DNA of 64,000 bases from Halioglobus sp. (lineage in GTDB: Bacteria; Pseudomonadota; Gammaproteobacteria; Pseudomonadales; Halieaceae), in the NCBI GenBank assembly GCA_029246385.1, contig JAQWNG010000008.1, forward strand, positions 124,001 to 188,000, given 5' to 3'. A program made the position numbers and the translations under genes. The notes under the pieces are model-generated. The model was not told where the DNA came from. It did no database searches and saw nothing but the letters and a program-made list of their open reading frames with translations. Numbering within the stretch: position 1 is the first letter of the stretch; every line of letters begins with the position of its first letter. Shown piece after piece: positions 20,384 to 30,365 of the stretch.

Positions 20384-21139
20384 TCAGCGCTGCAACTGAG
20401 AGCATGCTGGACAATCTACTCGGGCAGCCAATACCAATTGACGAAACTCCATACTGCGTAAGTCTAGCACTAACAGCTTCCCCAGCACCGGTTCACCATA
20501 GCCAGACAGGACCTTTAATGCCTGCATCGCCTGCAACGCACCTATGACGCCGACCAACGGCGCCAAAACACCGCTTTGACCGCAGCTAAGTGCTGCCTGC
20601 TCCTCTCCCTCTACATAAAGACAACGGTAGCAAGGCCCCCCGCGCACCGGATCAAATACGGCCAACTGCCCTTCACTGCGCACCGCCGCGGCCGATACCA
20701 TTGGCACGCCAGCGGCAATGCAGGCTCGGTTTAGAGCAAACCGCGCCGGATAGTTGTCCGTGGCGTCCAATACCAGATCGACGCGAGAGATTAATGCTGG
20801 CATAGCGCCCTCGACCAGTCGCTGCTCGAGAACTTCCAGCCTCACCTCTGGATTCAATGCAGCAATCGTGGCGGCAGCTGAACGGGCTTTATTGATGCCA
20901 ATATCAACTTCAGAGTGCGCGATCTGACGCTGCAGATTGCTAAGCTCCACTGCATCCCCATCAGCCAGCAGGAGTTCACCAACACCGGCAGCGGCGAGAT
21001 AGAGTGCGGCGGGGCATCCTAGGCCACCCAAACCTACCACCAACACCCGCGATTTCTGCAGTCGTTCCTGCCCTGCGATATCAAAATCGTTGAGCAAAAT
21101 TTGACGGTCATAGCGCATCAATTGTTCGTCAGTCAACAT
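20384..21139 (-). CDS. moeB: Molybdopterin-synthase adenylyltransferase MoeB (HesA/MoeB/ThiF family)
   Basis: A 251-residue E1-like enzyme. The nucleotide loop VVGLGGLGCPAALYLAAAG is near residue 35, and the zinc cysteines occur as CYRCLYV and C-terminal CPACSQ. It adenylates the C-terminus of a small ubiquitin-like sulfur carrier (MoaD in molybdopterin synthesis). The start overlaps the end of prmC by 11 bases, giving the hemA-prfA-prmC-moeB order known from Pseudomonas. In this position it may also serve other sulfur carriers. Confidence 0.9.
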   Translation of the reverse strand: MLTDEQLMRYDRQILLNDFDIAGQERLQKSRVLVVGLGGLGCPAALYLAAAGVGELLLADGDAVELSNLQRQIAHSEVDIGINKARSAAATIAALNPEVRLEVLEQRLVEGAMPALISRVDLVLDATDNYPARFALNRACIAAGVPMVSAAAVRSEGQLAVFDPVRGGPCYRCLYVEGEEQAALSCGQSGVLAPLVGVIGALQAMQALKVLSGYGEPVLGKLLVLDLRSMEFRQLVLAARVDCPACSQLQR

Positions 21140-21962
21140 ACCAGCAGCCCCCGGTAATGCGCGGCTGTCCTGACATATCAGGACGTGTGCTCACTTGGCT
21201 AAAACCGGCGTCATGCAACATTACCCGCACGGCATTGGCCTGCTCACATCCATGCTCCAGTAAAAGCCAACCACCATCCAAGAGTTGGTCTGGCGCGCCT
21301 GCCACAAGACGGCCCAAATCCTGCAGACCGCTATCAGACGATACTAGTGCTGAGCGCGGCTCAAAGCGCACATCGCCCAATGCCAGATGGGGATCATCCC
21401 TATCAATATAGGGGGGGTTTCCCAGCAGTGCGTGGAAACGCTGACCTTTGACACCCTGATACCAATCCGAGTGCACAAAGTGCACCGACGCCAGTCGCGT
21501 CCGCAGCGCATTCCCACGTGCAACCTGCAACGCCTCTTGGCTGACGTCCAGCGCTGTCACATCCCAGTGCGGTCTTTCACTTGCCAGCGCCAGTGCAACC
21601 GCACCAGAACCGGTGCCCAAATCAAGCACGCTCGCCGCACTAGGCAACACAAGCTCCAACGCCCAAGCCACCAACGTTTCCGTCTCGGGCCGTGGAATCA
21701 ATGTAGCTTCGCTCACCGCAAGCGGCAAAGACCAGAACTCCCTCTCACCCGTAAGGTAAGCCACTGGCACGCCTTCTCTGCGCCGCGCCAACAATTTTTC
21801 GAAATCTTTAGCGCAGTCTTGGGAGACTTCTTTCTCGGGCCAGGTATACAACCATGCGCGAGATTTACCCAAACAATGGGATAGTAGGATTTCGGTATCG
21901 CGGCGAGCACTGCCGGTCGGCAGATCACCGCCCGAACACAGCAGTTTCTGAACGGTCGGCAC
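21129..21962 (-). CDS. prmC: Peptide chain release factor N5-glutamine methyltransferase PrmC
   Basis: A 277-residue SAM-dependent enzyme that methylates the glutamine of the GGQ motif in RF1 and RF2. SAM-binding DLGTGSG is at 114-120 and the catalytic NPPY at 182-185. The start is GTG at 21962, sharing one base with the prfA stop (TAGTG), so it is translationally coupled to the gene of its own substrate. Length is normal (E. coli 277). Confidence 0.95.
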   Translation of the reverse strand: MPTVQKLLCSGGDLPTGSARRDTEILLSHCLGKSRAWLYTWPEKEVSQDCAKDFEKLLARRREGVPVAYLTGEREFWSLPLAVSEATLIPRPETETLVAWALELVLPSAASVLDLGTGSGAVALALASERPHWDVTALDVSQEALQVARGNALRTRLASVHFVHSDWYQGVKGQRFHALLGNPPYIDRDDPHLALGDVRFEPRSALVSSDSGLQDLGRLVAGAPDQLLDGGWLLLEHGCEQANAVRVMLHDAGFSQVSTRPDMSGQPRITGGCWYVD

Positions 21963-23047
21963 TAATGGTCCGCCAACGCCGCCAACTGATCTGCCTGGTA
22001 CTCCTGTCGCAGTGGGCCGATGATGGCACTAAGCTCACCTGCCATCACTTCGTCTAGCTTGTAGAGTGTCAGGTTGATGCGATGGTCGGTCATACGGCCC
22101 TGCGGAAAGTTATAGGTGCGGATGCGATCGGAGCGGTCTCCGGTACCGACCAGATTGCGCCGCGTTTCAGCGGTTTCAATGGCCTGTTTATCCTGCGCAC
22201 TGGTCAGTAACTTGGCCTGCAACAGCGACATCGCTCTGGCTCTATTCTTATGCTGCGAGCGCTCGTCCTGACACTCGACCACGACACCACTAGGGATGTG
22301 GGTGATGCGCACGGCGGAATCAGTCTTATTAACATGCTGCCCGCCGGCACCGGACGCGCGGTAAGTGTCGACTCTCAAATCAGACTTGTTGATTTCTACC
22401 TGATCCACTCCCTCAGCCTCTGGCATCACAGCCACAGTGCAGGCGGACGTATGTATTCTTCCCTGAGACTCAGTGTCCGGCACACGCTGCACTCTATGGG
22501 CGCCCGATTCGAACTTCAATTGAGCATAAACATTGCGGCCTTCGATGCGGGTGATAATTTCCTTGTATCCACCATGATCACCCGGACGCTCCGATAAGAC
22601 TTCCATCTTCCAGCTCTGATTCTCAGCGAAGCGGGAATACATACGAAACAAATCACCGGAAAAGATTGCCGCTTCGTCGCCGCCGGTACCCGCGCGAATC
22701 TCCAAAAATACATTGTGCGAATCGTTCGGATCCCGCGGCAGTAAGAGCATCTGGATCTGCGACTCCATTGCCTCAAGACTATCGCCGCCGGTCTCCAGTT
22801 CATCCCGAGCCATCTCACGCACCTCTGCATCGGCATCACCCAACATCTGCCGTGCCTCTTCAATATCGGCCTGAAACTGACAGTACTGGGCATAACAGGC
22901 AACGACCGGCTCCAACTCAGAGTATTCGCGCGACAACTCACGAAATTTAGGCTGATTCGCAATAGTCTGGCTATCACTGAGCAATGCCGATACCTCTTCA
23001 TATCGATCCGTGAGCATTTCTAATTTCGCAAGCAGTGATGATTTCAT
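21962..23047 (-). CDS. prfA: Peptide chain release factor 1
   Basis: A 361-residue factor that terminates translation at UAA and UAG. The GGQ motif is at 235-237 ([10 protein letters not shown]). The codon-recognition tripeptide reads PDT (190-192, in [10 protein letters not shown]) where E. coli has PAT; the middle position is known to vary. The ending YQADQLAAL is typical of RF1. It overlaps hemA by 4 bases (ATGA) upstream and prmC by 1 base downstream. Confidence 0.96.
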   Translation of the reverse strand: MKSSLLAKLEMLTDRYEEVSALLSDSQTIANQPKFRELSREYSELEPVVACYAQYCQFQADIEEARQMLGDADAEVREMARDELETGGDSLEAMESQIQMLLLPRDPNDSHNVFLEIRAGTGGDEAAIFSGDLFRMYSRFAENQSWKMEVLSERPGDHGGYKEIITRIEGRNVYAQLKFESGAHRVQRVPDTESQGRIHTSACTVAVMPEAEGVDQVEINKSDLRVDTYRASGAGGQHVNKTDSAVRITHIPSGVVVECQDERSQHKNRARAMSLLQAKLLTSAQDKQAIETAETRRNLVGTGDRSDRIRTYNFPQGRMTDHRINLTLYKLDEVMAGELSAIIGPLRQEYQADQLAALADH

Positions 23048-24405
23048 TGCAGTGTGCGCCGAGTGTTTCGCAGCGCTGAAGGCGGCAGTTCAGAGTCGGC
23101 CTGATCATCGCCTTCATCTGGCTGATACAGCAGTGACTCACTCTCAAGACCGAGTAGTTTACGCGCGTTATTGATTAAGTCCTGTCGACCGTCCACGCTC
23201 GCCTGTTTTAGACCGGCGGTCGGTGCATGAATCAGTTTATTGGTAATAGCGCGAGACAACTGGGCTAATACTTGGCGCGGATCGTCACCGCGGTCAAATG
23301 CGCGCTGAGCGCGTTGCAATTCATAATCACGCAGTTGCTCTGCCATCGCCCGATACTCTTTAACCGTGTCCACAGCGTCAAGGCTCAACGCCTCTTCGAG
23401 ATACAAGCGAACACCCTCGTCAACAATCAAATCAGCTTTGCGCGCTTCGCTGCTGCGACTGCGCATGTTGGCCTCAACAATCTCGCGCAAATCATCGACG
23501 CTGTAGAGATAAACGTCCGATAATTCGCCGACTTGGGGCTCGATATCTCTTGGCACGGCTATATCGACCATCAAAAAGGGGCGATGCTTTCGCACCTTCA
23601 AGGCTTGTTCTACAGCACCTTTACCGAGGATCGGTAGCTGGCTGGCGGTAGACGTAATAATGATATCCGCATTAGACAACTGCGTGGGGATATCAGCCAG
23701 CAACACGGCTTCAGCGCCGAATTTCTGCGCCAGTTCTCTCGCTCTGCCTAGGGTGCGATTGGCAATGACGATTTTTTGCAATCCCGCTCCAACAAGGTGA
23801 CGCGCCACTAGCTCAATGGTTTCCCCGGCACCCACCAACAAAGCATTGCACTGGCCCAAATCAGAAAAAATATGCCCCGCCAAATTTACCGCGGCATAAG
23901 CCACGGAAACGGGATTTTCGCCGATAGCGGTATCGGTGCGCACCCGCTTTGCGATAGAGAACACGCGCGGAAACAGGCGACCAAACTCACCACTGGCCGT
24001 GCCCGCGCCACTTGCCACTGCATACGCCGACTTCAGCTGGCCAAAAATTTGCGGCTCTCCCAGAACCATAGAATCTAGACCACTAGCGACCTGCACTAGA
24101 TGGCGCAGGGCTTGAGGCCCTTCGTAGCAGTATGCGCAATGGTGCAATTCCTCTACCGACAGATGGTGGTAGTTCGCTACCCACTCGATTAACTCGCGCG
24201 CCTTGTCAACAAGGCTTGCACCATCGGACAACATGGCATAGAGCTCGGTACGGTTGCAGGTTGAGAGGATGGCCACTTCTTCTACCCCCCCTATATCACA
24301 AGCGTTTAGCAGCGCTTCACCGACCTGCTCAGGCGCAAAAGCCACGCGCTCTCGCACTTCGACTCCAGCGGAGTGATGACTGATTCCCAAAGCGATCAAA
24401 TTCAT
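23044..24405 (-). CDS. hemA: Glutamyl-tRNA reductase
   Basis: A 453-residue enzyme that reduces glutamyl-tRNA to glutamate 1-semialdehyde, the first step of haem and tetrapyrrole synthesis. The catalytic Cys 50 lies in STCNRTELY, and the NADPH-binding [13 protein letters not shown] follows in the middle domain. The frame is open to 24618, but the family start [14 protein letters not shown] is at 24405. It is some 30 residues longer than the E. coli protein (418) because of an acidic, then basic C-terminal tail ([10 protein letters not shown] ... RNTRRTLQ). First gene of hemA-prfA-prmC-moeB. Confidence 0.95.
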   Translation of the reverse strand: MNLIALGISHHSAGVEVRERVAFAPEQVGEALLNACDIGGVEEVAILSTCNRTELYAMLSDGASLVDKARELIEWVANYHHLSVEELHHCAYCYEGPQALRHLVQVASGLDSMVLGEPQIFGQLKSAYAVASGAGTASGEFGRLFPRVFSIAKRVRTDTAIGENPVSVAYAAVNLAGHIFSDLGQCNALLVGAGETIELVARHLVGAGLQKIVIANRTLGRARELAQKFGAEAVLLADIPTQLSNADIIITSTASQLPILGKGAVEQALKVRKHRPFLMVDIAVPRDIEPQVGELSDVYLYSVDDLREIVEANMRSRSSEARKADLIVDEGVRLYLEEALSLDAVDTVKEYRAMAEQLRDYELQRAQRAFDRGDDPRQVLAQLSRAITNKLIHAPTAGLKQASVDGRQDLINNARKLLGLESESLLYQPDEGDDQADSELPPSALRNTRRTLQ

Positions 24406-24662
24406 GGCGACTGACAATGGCTCCACAACGTTCTGGATTAGGGACTTGCCAACTGGCCAGAGCCTTCCCAGAGTCGGGTGCACCTTAGCACAATTTGCAA
24501 AAAACTCTCGCGATATTAACAGGTTAGGCTGAAAATGGCAGCGGTTTAGTAGGATGCTCTCTGTTACGCCGTCCTCCTTACGTGCCGCCCAGTGTGTTTC
24601 ACTGTCCGTCTGTGTCATTATACCATCTGTCTCATCGATGGATCACCTCGCTTTAAGCCACC

Positions 24663-26411
24663 ATGTTTCGACTACTTGTTCTAACCATCACTGTTGCTCT
24701 GCTCGTCGGGTGTGCGGCGCACATGACTGTTGCGGAGCGTGACGCTGCGACGGACGCTGTACCTACGATCACTGCTCGCGAGAGGCCATTTCCGAATGAA
24801 AGCCTCTATCCCCTGCTGGTTGCTGAGTTTGCCCTGCGGCGACACGCCTATGATGTTGCATTAGAGCAATATATTGATCAAGCTAGTCAGCTGCGCGATA
24901 GCGGTGTCAGCGAACACACCACACACCTGGCACAATTTCTGAAGCGCGAAGAAGACGCACTCGAGGCGGCCACCCTGTGGGTAGAACTAAATCCCGAAAA
25001 TGCTGAAGCAAACAACACACTAGCACAGCTACTCGCTCGCCAAGGTCGCGCTGTGGAGGCCCTCCCCTACCTGATGGCGGTGCAACAAGAAACAGGAGAC
25101 GCTAAGTTCCCCCTGTTGCTTGAAGGCTTCACGCAATGGAGCGCCGCTGAACGTACAGAATTAATCCAAGATATCGATGCATTAGCCGCAGAATTCCCCG
25201 AAAATACCAGCCTGTTACTAACTCAGGCGCTGATTCAGGCAGAGGCCGGAGAGTTCGATTCGGCACTGAGCAACCTCGATACGCTTCTCGACCTAGACCC
25301 GGAAAAAACGCCGGCCCTGCTGCTGGAAGCCAAGATTCTGACCGAGCAAAATGCGGCGCAGCCCGATGAGCGAGTACAACAAACGCTGCGGAATCACCCT
25401 GACAACAATCTGTTGAGACTAGAATACGCTCGTCTTTTGGCGGCCACTGATCTACCCGCGGCGCGCCAGCAATTTGAGCTTCTCTCAGAGCAATATCCGG
25501 ACGACGGCGATCTATTATTTTCACTCGCCCTCATCAACCATGAAATTGGCGACGCAGACGCGGCGCGAGTTTATTTGCTCCAAGTTATCGCGCTGGGTCA
25601 GCGCGTCGACGAAGCCTACTACTATTTGGGTCGAATAGCCGAGGAAAACAACAACGCTGAAACAGCACTTTCCTATTATATGCCAATAGCGTTTGGTCCC
25701 GAGTATTTTGCGGCGACTAACCGTATCGGCCATATTCTGATCGAGGACGATCAGCTCGAACGCTTTCACGCGTGGTTCGCTGAGCAGCGACAAAAGCATC
25801 CTCCCGCAGCCGATCAACTCTATTTATTAGAAACCGACATTCTCGCCGCGGCGGACGCTCAGACAGCAGCCCTGCAGGTACTGAATCAAGCGATACTAGA
25901 AACCCCCAACAGTATTCCTCTGCGCTATGGGCGTGCCATGCTTAACGAGCAGCTCAACAACCTGGCTTTGATGGAGCGGGACCTGCGCGCGATTCTCACC
26001 ACTGAACCGAATAACACCGCGGCCCTTAACGCTCTGGGGTATACACTGGCTAACCGCACAACGCGCTATGACGAGGCACTTAATCTAATTTCGCGTGCAT
26101 TAGTATTGGAACCTGACGAACCCGCTATCCTAGATAGTATGGGCTGGGTACTGTTTCGCACGGAACAATACGCTGCATCTGTGGATTATCTGACACGCGC
26201 TTACACCGTCTTCCCTGATGCTGAAGTAGCCTCTCATCTGGGTGAGGCGCTCTGGGCACAGGGTAAGACAGACGCGGCCATAGCCGTCTGGCAAGGCGCT
26301 CTTGTGCGCGAGCCAGGCCATCCAGTACTGCTGGACACGCTGGATCGCTTGGGAATAGACCTACCGGTCAGCCCGACACCGAATATTTACCCGCTGGAGG
26401 GTCGCCCTTAG
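24663..26411 (+). CDS. TPR-repeat lipoprotein upstream of lolB
   Basis: A 582-residue protein. The N-terminus MFRLLVLTITVALLVGC is a lipoprotein signal with Cys 17 as the lipidated residue. The rest is a chain of tetratricopeptide repeats, visible for example at residues 95-140 (AEANNTLAQLLARQGRAVEA), and 440-530 (ALGYTLANR, LDSMGWVLFRTEQY). Genes of this type precede lolB in Pseudomonas (PA4667 position) and many relatives. It probably acts as a periplasmic/outer-membrane scaffold; the partner is unknown. It diverges from hemA (257-base gap) and is followed after one base by lolB. Confidence 0.85.
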   Translation: MFRLLVLTITVALLVGCAAHMTVAERDAATDAVPTITARERPFPNESLYPLLVAEFALRRHAYDVALEQYIDQASQLRDSGVSEHTTHLAQFLKREEDALEAATLWVELNPENAEANNTLAQLLARQGRAVEALPYLMAVQQETGDAKFPLLLEGFTQWSAAERTELIQDIDALAAEFPENTSLLLTQALIQAEAGEFDSALSNLDTLLDLDPEKTPALLLEAKILTEQNAAQPDERVQQTLRNHPDNNLLRLEYARLLAATDLPAARQQFELLSEQYPDDGDLLFSLALINHEIGDADAARVYLLQVIALGQRVDEAYYYLGRIAEENNNAETALSYYMPIAFGPEYFAATNRIGHILIEDDQLERFHAWFAEQRQKHPPAADQLYLLETDILAAADAQTAALQVLNQAILETPNSIPLRYGRAMLNEQLNNLALMERDLRAILTTEPNNTAALNALGYTLANRTTRYDEALNLISRALVLEPDEPAILDSMGWVLFRTEQYAASVDYLTRAYTVFPDAEVASHLGEALWAQGKTDAAIAVWQGALVREPGHPVLLDTLDRLGIDLPVSPTPNIYPLEGRP

Positions 26412-26412
26412 A

Positions 26413-27018
26413 ATGGTCGTCATCAAGCATCTGAAACTTGGGCTTTTTGTGTTGCTACTAGCGGGCTGTTCCGCTCTGGATCAGCGCGAGTCCGGATCCG
26501 CTAGCTGGCAAACCCACAGCGAGCGCCTGAGACTGCTACAGCAATGGACTGCAAACGGCAAAATAGCTGTGCGCATGGCGAATGCTGCAGAATCGGCTTC
26601 TCTGATTTGGCAGCAGGATAGACAGAACAGCTCCGTGCAACTGAGTGGCCCCCTTGGCATGGGCGCTACCACAATTCACAGTGACGGCCAGAAGTTAGAA
26701 ATCCATCAAGGCGACCTGTATCGGATGATTGATATCTCCACCCCTGATGCCATTCTTTTGAACACCGGCTGGGACCTACCCCTGCAGGCGCTCAGCTATT
26801 GGTTAAAGGGCGTTCCTGCGCCAAACTCGAAAGTACAGCGACTCGAACTCGACCCCCAGACAGAGCTTCTGAAAAGCCTTTCGCAAGATAACTGGGACAT
26901 TAGCTACCAGCGGTACCAAGTGTTTCAGGGATTTACACTGCCCGCGCGCCTGCAAATACAGCGCGGAGCAACACATGCCAAAATTATCATTTCGCGCTGG
27001 CAGACGTTGCCAACATGA
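26413..27018 (+). CDS. lolB: Outer-membrane lipoprotein insertion protein LolB
   Basis: A 201-residue outer-membrane lipoprotein that accepts lipoproteins from LolA and inserts them into the outer membrane. Signal and lipobox LLLAGC put the lipidated Cys at residue 19. WTANGKIAVRMANAAESASLIWQQD and ALSYWLKGVPAP are typical LolB segments. It begins one base after the TPR gene and its end overlaps ispE by 4 bases (ATGA), so the three genes form one unit. Confidence 0.93.
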   Translation: MVVIKHLKLGLFVLLLAGCSALDQRESGSASWQTHSERLRLLQQWTANGKIAVRMANAAESASLIWQQDRQNSSVQLSGPLGMGATTIHSDGQKLEIHQGDLYRMIDISTPDAILLNTGWDLPLQALSYWLKGVPAPNSKVQRLELDPQTELLKSLSQDNWDISYQRYQVFQGFTLPARLQIQRGATHAKIIISRWQTLPT

Positions 27019-27848
27019 CCTCCAGCACACTGTCCGCCCTATCGCCGGCCAAACTCAACCTGTTCCTGCATATCACAGGGCGTCGAACCGATGGCTACCA
27101 CGAACTGCAAACACTGTTTCAATTGCTGGACTGGGGGGACCAAATGGTGCTTTCTCCCAATCAAAGCGGCGTGATCACCCTCGAGAGTAACGATGTGGGG
27201 ATTCCGCTAGAGGACAACCTTATTGTGCGCGCTGCAGCGTTATTACAGCGCGGGACACTGGGGGCTCACATTACGTTGCACAAGCGCATACCAGCGGGAG
27301 CCGGCCTGGGGGGAGGTAGTTCCAATGGAGCCACTGCACTCCTCGCACTCAACCGCCTCTGGGACCTGCAGTTGTCAGGGCCGCAGCTGCAGGCATTAGG
27401 CACCCAATTAGGCGCCGATGTCCCAGTGTTTGTCGGCGCCCATACAGCCTGGGCCGAAGGTATTGGGGAAATTCTCACCCCGATCGAACTTCCCGAGCGC
27501 TGGTACCTCATCATCGTGCCAGATTGCCATGTATCAACCGCTGAAATATTTTCCCACGATCAATTGACACGCAACACTATCCCCATCAAAATGGCGGCCT
27601 TTTTTGAGGGAGATCATCGAAACGATTTCCAACACCTTGTTAGGCGGCTGTACCCAGACGTCGATAATGCATTGAAAGTGCTAGAGAATTTTGGAGAGGC
27701 CAAATTGACTGGCAGCGGAGCTTGCGTATTTATAAGCTTCGATAACGCAATTGAGGCCACAGAGGTCAGGGCGCGTTTGCCAGAAGAAATGACGAGCATT
27801 GTCGCCCGAGGCGTAAACACATCGCCAGTACTAACTGAATTAGTATAA
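27015..27848 (+). CDS. ispE: 4-diphosphocytidyl-2-C-methyl-D-erythritol kinase IspE
   Basis: A 277-residue GHMP-family kinase of the MEP isoprenoid pathway. SPAKLNLFLHITGRRTDGYHEL is the family start, the ATP loop is PAGAGLGGGSSNGA, and the C-terminal LTGSGACVF is the third GHMP motif. It is coupled to lolB by an ATGA overlap and its end contains a candidate promoter for tRNA-Gln. Length equals the family norm (about 283). Confidence 0.95.
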   Translation: MTSSTLSALSPAKLNLFLHITGRRTDGYHELQTLFQLLDWGDQMVLSPNQSGVITLESNDVGIPLEDNLIVRAAALLQRGTLGAHITLHKRIPAGAGLGGGSSNGATALLALNRLWDLQLSGPQLQALGTQLGADVPVFVGAHTAWAEGIGEILTPIELPERWYLIIVPDCHVSTAEIFSHDQLTRNTIPIKMAAFFEGDHRNDFQHLVRRLYPDVDNALKVLENFGEAKLTGSGACVFISFDNAIEATEVRARLPEEMTSIVARGVNTSPVLTELV

Positions 27849-27849
27849 T
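27844..27849 (+). promoter_or_regulatory. Candidate -10 box for tRNA-Gln
   Basis: A perfect TATAAT spans the ispE stop codon, 13 bases before the mature 5' end of tRNA-Gln. The -35 region (around 27821) is poor, so the tRNA may also depend on read-through from ispE. Confidence 0.4.
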
Positions 27850-27862
27850 CCAACAGATTGTT

Positions 27863-27937
27863 TGGGGTGTCGCCAAGCGGCAAGGCACCAGGTTTTGATC
27901 CTGGCATTCGGAGGTTCGAATCCTCCCACCCCAGCCA
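27863..27937 (+). tRNA. tRNA-Gln (anticodon TTG)
   Basis: A 75-base cloverleaf. The acceptor stem TGGGGTG pairs with CACCCCA, the anticodon loop reads TTTTGAT with anticodon TTG, and the T-arm contains GGTTCGAATCC. CCA is encoded (27935-27937). The U-A first pair is usual for bacterial tRNA-Gln. It lies between ispE and prs, as in Pseudomonas. Confidence 0.97.
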
Positions 27938-27944
27938 TACAGCC

Positions 27945-27975
27945 AGCGCCAAATGCCCATGGGGGACTTGGCGCT
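27945..27975 (+). terminator. Perfect hairpin between tRNA-Gln and prs
   Basis: AGCGCCAA (27945-27952) and TTGGCGCT (27968-27975) form an 8-bp perfect stem with a 15-base loop that itself has C-rich and G-rich halves. A short T run (AATTTTTCG) follows 14 bases later, too far for a classic intrinsic terminator. It may protect the tRNA 3' end, end part of the transcription, or act in the prs leader. Confidence 0.4.
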
Positions 27976-28020
27976 ATTACGTACCATAATTTTTCGAGAG
28001 AAACCCAAAGGTAGCGCACT

Positions 28021-28968
28021 GTGTCCTCAAAAATGATGGTCTTTACAGGGAATGCCAACCCAGAGCTGGCTCAAAAAGTCGCTAGCCGTTTGTATCTGGC
28101 GCTCGGCAAAGCTGACGTCGGCAAGTTCAGTGATGGCGAAACAACGGTTGAACTCAATGAAAATGTGCGCGGCAAAGATGTTTTTGTCCTGCAATCTACC
28201 TGTGCCCCCACAAATGACAACCTGATGGAACTCATTGTCATGATAGATGCGCTACGCCGGGCATCAGCTTCGCGCATCACTGCGGTAGTACCCTATTTCG
28301 GTTACGCTCGTCAAGACAGACGGGTGCGCTCAGCCCGCGTGCCCATCTCTGCTAAAGTAGTGGGTGACATGATGGTCACGGTCGGAGTGGATCGCGTATT
28401 AACCGTAGATTTACACGCTGAACAGATCCAGGGCTTTTTTAAATGCCCGGTAGACAACATCTATGGCTCACCAATATTGATCGAAGATATAAAAGCGAGT
28501 AATTACAGCAACCTAATTGTTGTCTCGCCGGATATCGGCGGCGTCGTCAGGGCCCGAGCCATTGCGAAGCAGTTAAACGAAGCCGATCTGGCCATTATTG
28601 ATAAGCGTCGCCCCAAAGCCAACGAGGCTCAAGTGATGAACTTAATTGGTGAGGTAGATGAGCGCACCTGTTTGCTGGTGGATGACATGGTCGATACAGC
28701 CGGCACACTGTGCAAGGCGGCGGATGCGCTCAAGGAGCGTGGCGCCTCCAAGGTCGTTGCTTATTGTACGCATGCTGTCCTATCGGGCGAGGCTCTGGAA
28801 AATATTAAAGGCTCCCAGCTTGACGAGCTGGTGATCACAGACACGATTCCATTAAGTGCCGAGGCGAAGGCCATTTCAAAGATTCGCCAACTCACAATTG
28901 CTGACCTGTTGGCTGAGTCCATGCGCAGGGTTGCCAATGAGGAATCAATCAGCGCGCTGTTTCAGTAG
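28021..28968 (+). CDS. prs: Ribose-phosphate pyrophosphokinase
   Basis: A 315-residue cytoplasmic enzyme making PRPP from ribose 5-phosphate and ATP for nucleotide, histidine and tryptophan synthesis. The flexible-loop region [16 protein letters not shown] and PRPP-binding [10 protein letters not shown] are present, as is [10 protein letters not shown] near the start. The GTG at 28021 is used because AAAGGTAG lies 8 bases upstream and the family start ([12 protein letters not shown]) follows within 5 residues. Length matches E. coli Prs (315). Confidence 0.96.
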   Translation: MSSKMMVFTGNANPELAQKVASRLYLALGKADVGKFSDGETTVELNENVRGKDVFVLQSTCAPTNDNLMELIVMIDALRRASASRITAVVPYFGYARQDRRVRSARVPISAKVVGDMMVTVGVDRVLTVDLHAEQIQGFFKCPVDNIYGSPILIEDIKASNYSNLIVVSPDIGGVVRARAIAKQLNEADLAIIDKRRPKANEAQVMNLIGEVDERTCLLVDDMVDTAGTLCKAADALKERGASKVVAYCTHAVLSGEALENIKGSQLDELVITDTIPLSAEAKAISKIRQLTIADLLAESMRRVANEESISALFQ

Positions 28969-29041
28969 AGATAGCGTAAATAGCAACGCATTGCCGCACT
29001 GGTCGCAGGTGCTGCAATGACTTATCGAAGGAGTCATGACA

Positions 29042-29713
29042 ATGTCTGACCAATTTGAATTACATGCAGAGGCACGAACCGACCTAGGGAAAGGTGCGAG
29101 CCGCCGCCTGCGTCGTTTAGCGGGTCTGATCCCGGCGATCATTTACGGTGGTGCTAAAGACCCTCAACCGCTCAGCCTGATCCGCAAGGATCTGGAGAAA
29201 GCGCTGGAGAACGAAGCCTTCTACTCTCATGTCCTGACTATTAATATTGGCAAGGCCAAGGAAAAGGTAATCATTAAGGATATGCAGCGTCATCCAGCAA
29301 AGAACAACATCACGCATATCGATTTGCTCCGGGTTGATGATAAGGTCGCTATCAAGCTCAATATACCGATCCACTTCCTCAATGAAACAGCCTGCTATGG
29401 TGTGAAAACACAGGGCGGCATGATCCAACATCAGGCGACAGACATAGAAGTCTCCTGTCTGCCAGCAGACATACCCAGCTTTATTGAAGTGGATATGCTG
29501 GAAGTCGAAACCGGCCAAATCATCCACCTTTCTGACATTACCTTACCTAAAGGCGTGACGTCTGTTGCATTGGCATTGGGCGAAGATCACGACTTGGCTG
29601 TTGCGTCTGTCATGGCGCCCAAGGGCGGTGATGATACTGATGACGTGGATGATACTCCCGCCGCCGAGGAAGATGACGCGGGCGAAGCAGACGCGGGCGA
29701 TAGCGAAGAATAA
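29042..29713 (+). CDS. rplY: 50S ribosomal protein L25/general stress protein Ctc
   Basis: A 223-residue 5S-rRNA-binding protein of the long Ctc/TL5 type: L25 domain (about 1-95, with [15 protein letters not shown]) followed by the C-terminal TL5 beta domain and an acidic tail rich in Asp, Glu and Ala. AAGGAG at 29028-29033 is only 2 bases from an ATG at 29036 but 8 from the ATG at 29042, so the latter is taken as start. It lies between prs and pth in the common gammaproteobacterial order. Confidence 0.95.
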   Translation: MSDQFELHAEARTDLGKGASRRLRRLAGLIPAIIYGGAKDPQPLSLIRKDLEKALENEAFYSHVLTINIGKAKEKVIIKDMQRHPAKNNITHIDLLRVDDKVAIKLNIPIHFLNETACYGVKTQGGMIQHQATDIEVSCLPADIPSFIEVDMLEVETGQIIHLSDITLPKGVTSVALALGEDHDLAVASVMAPKGGDDTDDVDDTPAAEEDDAGEADAGDSEE

Positions 29714-29745
29714 TTTCCTCACTGCGCCGCTACGGTGGCATACAC

Positions 29746-30333
29746 ATGCCTGAGATAAAGCTCATTGTGGGACTTGGCAACCCCGGTAGCGACTACCGGG
29801 GCACCCGCCACAATGCCGGGGCGGACTTCGTTGAAGACCTTGCCAAAGCGTGCGGCGCCTCGTTGCATGAGGAATCAAAATTTTTCGGTCTCACCGGACG
29901 GGGCACCCTGTCGGGCCATGATTTGCGCCTATTGATTCCTACCACCTTCATGAACTTAAGTGGCAAGGCCGTTGCGGCAACCGCAGGGTTTTTCAAAATC
30001 GTTCCCCAACAAATCCTTATCGCTCATGATGAACTGGACATTCCTCCGGGCAGTGCACGGTTTAAGAAGGGCGGCGGCCACGGCGGTCACAACGGATTAC
30101 GAGACATTGTTCCGGCACTGGGAAACAATAACGATTTTTATCGCTTACGCATCGGTATTGGCCACCCGGGTCACGCATCGAAAGTGACTGGGCATGTTTT
30201 AAGTCCGCCCTCACAAGCTGAGCAGGAAGGCATCACCGCGTGCAGCGCTGAAGCCATCGCCGCCCTGCCTCTCTTGCTTGATGGAGATGACACCAAAGCG
30301 ATGACCCGATTACACAGTTTTAGTGCAGCCTAA
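29746..30333 (+). CDS. pth: Peptidyl-tRNA hydrolase
   Basis: A 195-residue enzyme that frees tRNA from prematurely released peptidyl-t[23 protein letters not shown] carries the active-site Asn 12 and His 22; FMNLSGKAV and HDELDIPPG with the catalytic Asp follow. Full length. It lies 32 bases after rplY and 32 before ychF. Confidence 0.95.
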   Translation: MPEIKLIVGLGNPGSDYRGTRHNAGADFVEDLAKACGASLHEESKFFGLTGRGTLSGHDLRLLIPTTFMNLSGKAVAATAGFFKIVPQQILIAHDELDIPPGSARFKKGGGHGGHNGLRDIVPALGNNNDFYRLRIGIGHPGHASKVTGHVLSPPSQAEQEGITACSAEAIAALPLLLDGDDTKAMTRLHSFSAA

Positions 30334-30365
30334 GCTGCCCCGATATAAAGAAACAGGAATAGGCT

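Noticed and set aside
21962..23047. Changed release-factor recognition tripeptide (PDT in place of PAT)
   Set aside because: The middle residue varies among normal RF1 proteins, so a change in stop-codon use is not supported.
27614..27952. Minus-strand frame opposite tRNA-Gln and the end of ispE (reads GWEDSNLRMPGSKPGALPLG)
   Set aside because: This is the familiar false protein made by translating a tRNA gene backwards.
28989..29019. CATTGC/GCAATG inverted repeat in the rplY leader
   Set aside because: Only 6 bp with a 19-base loop; too weak to call a regulatory structure.
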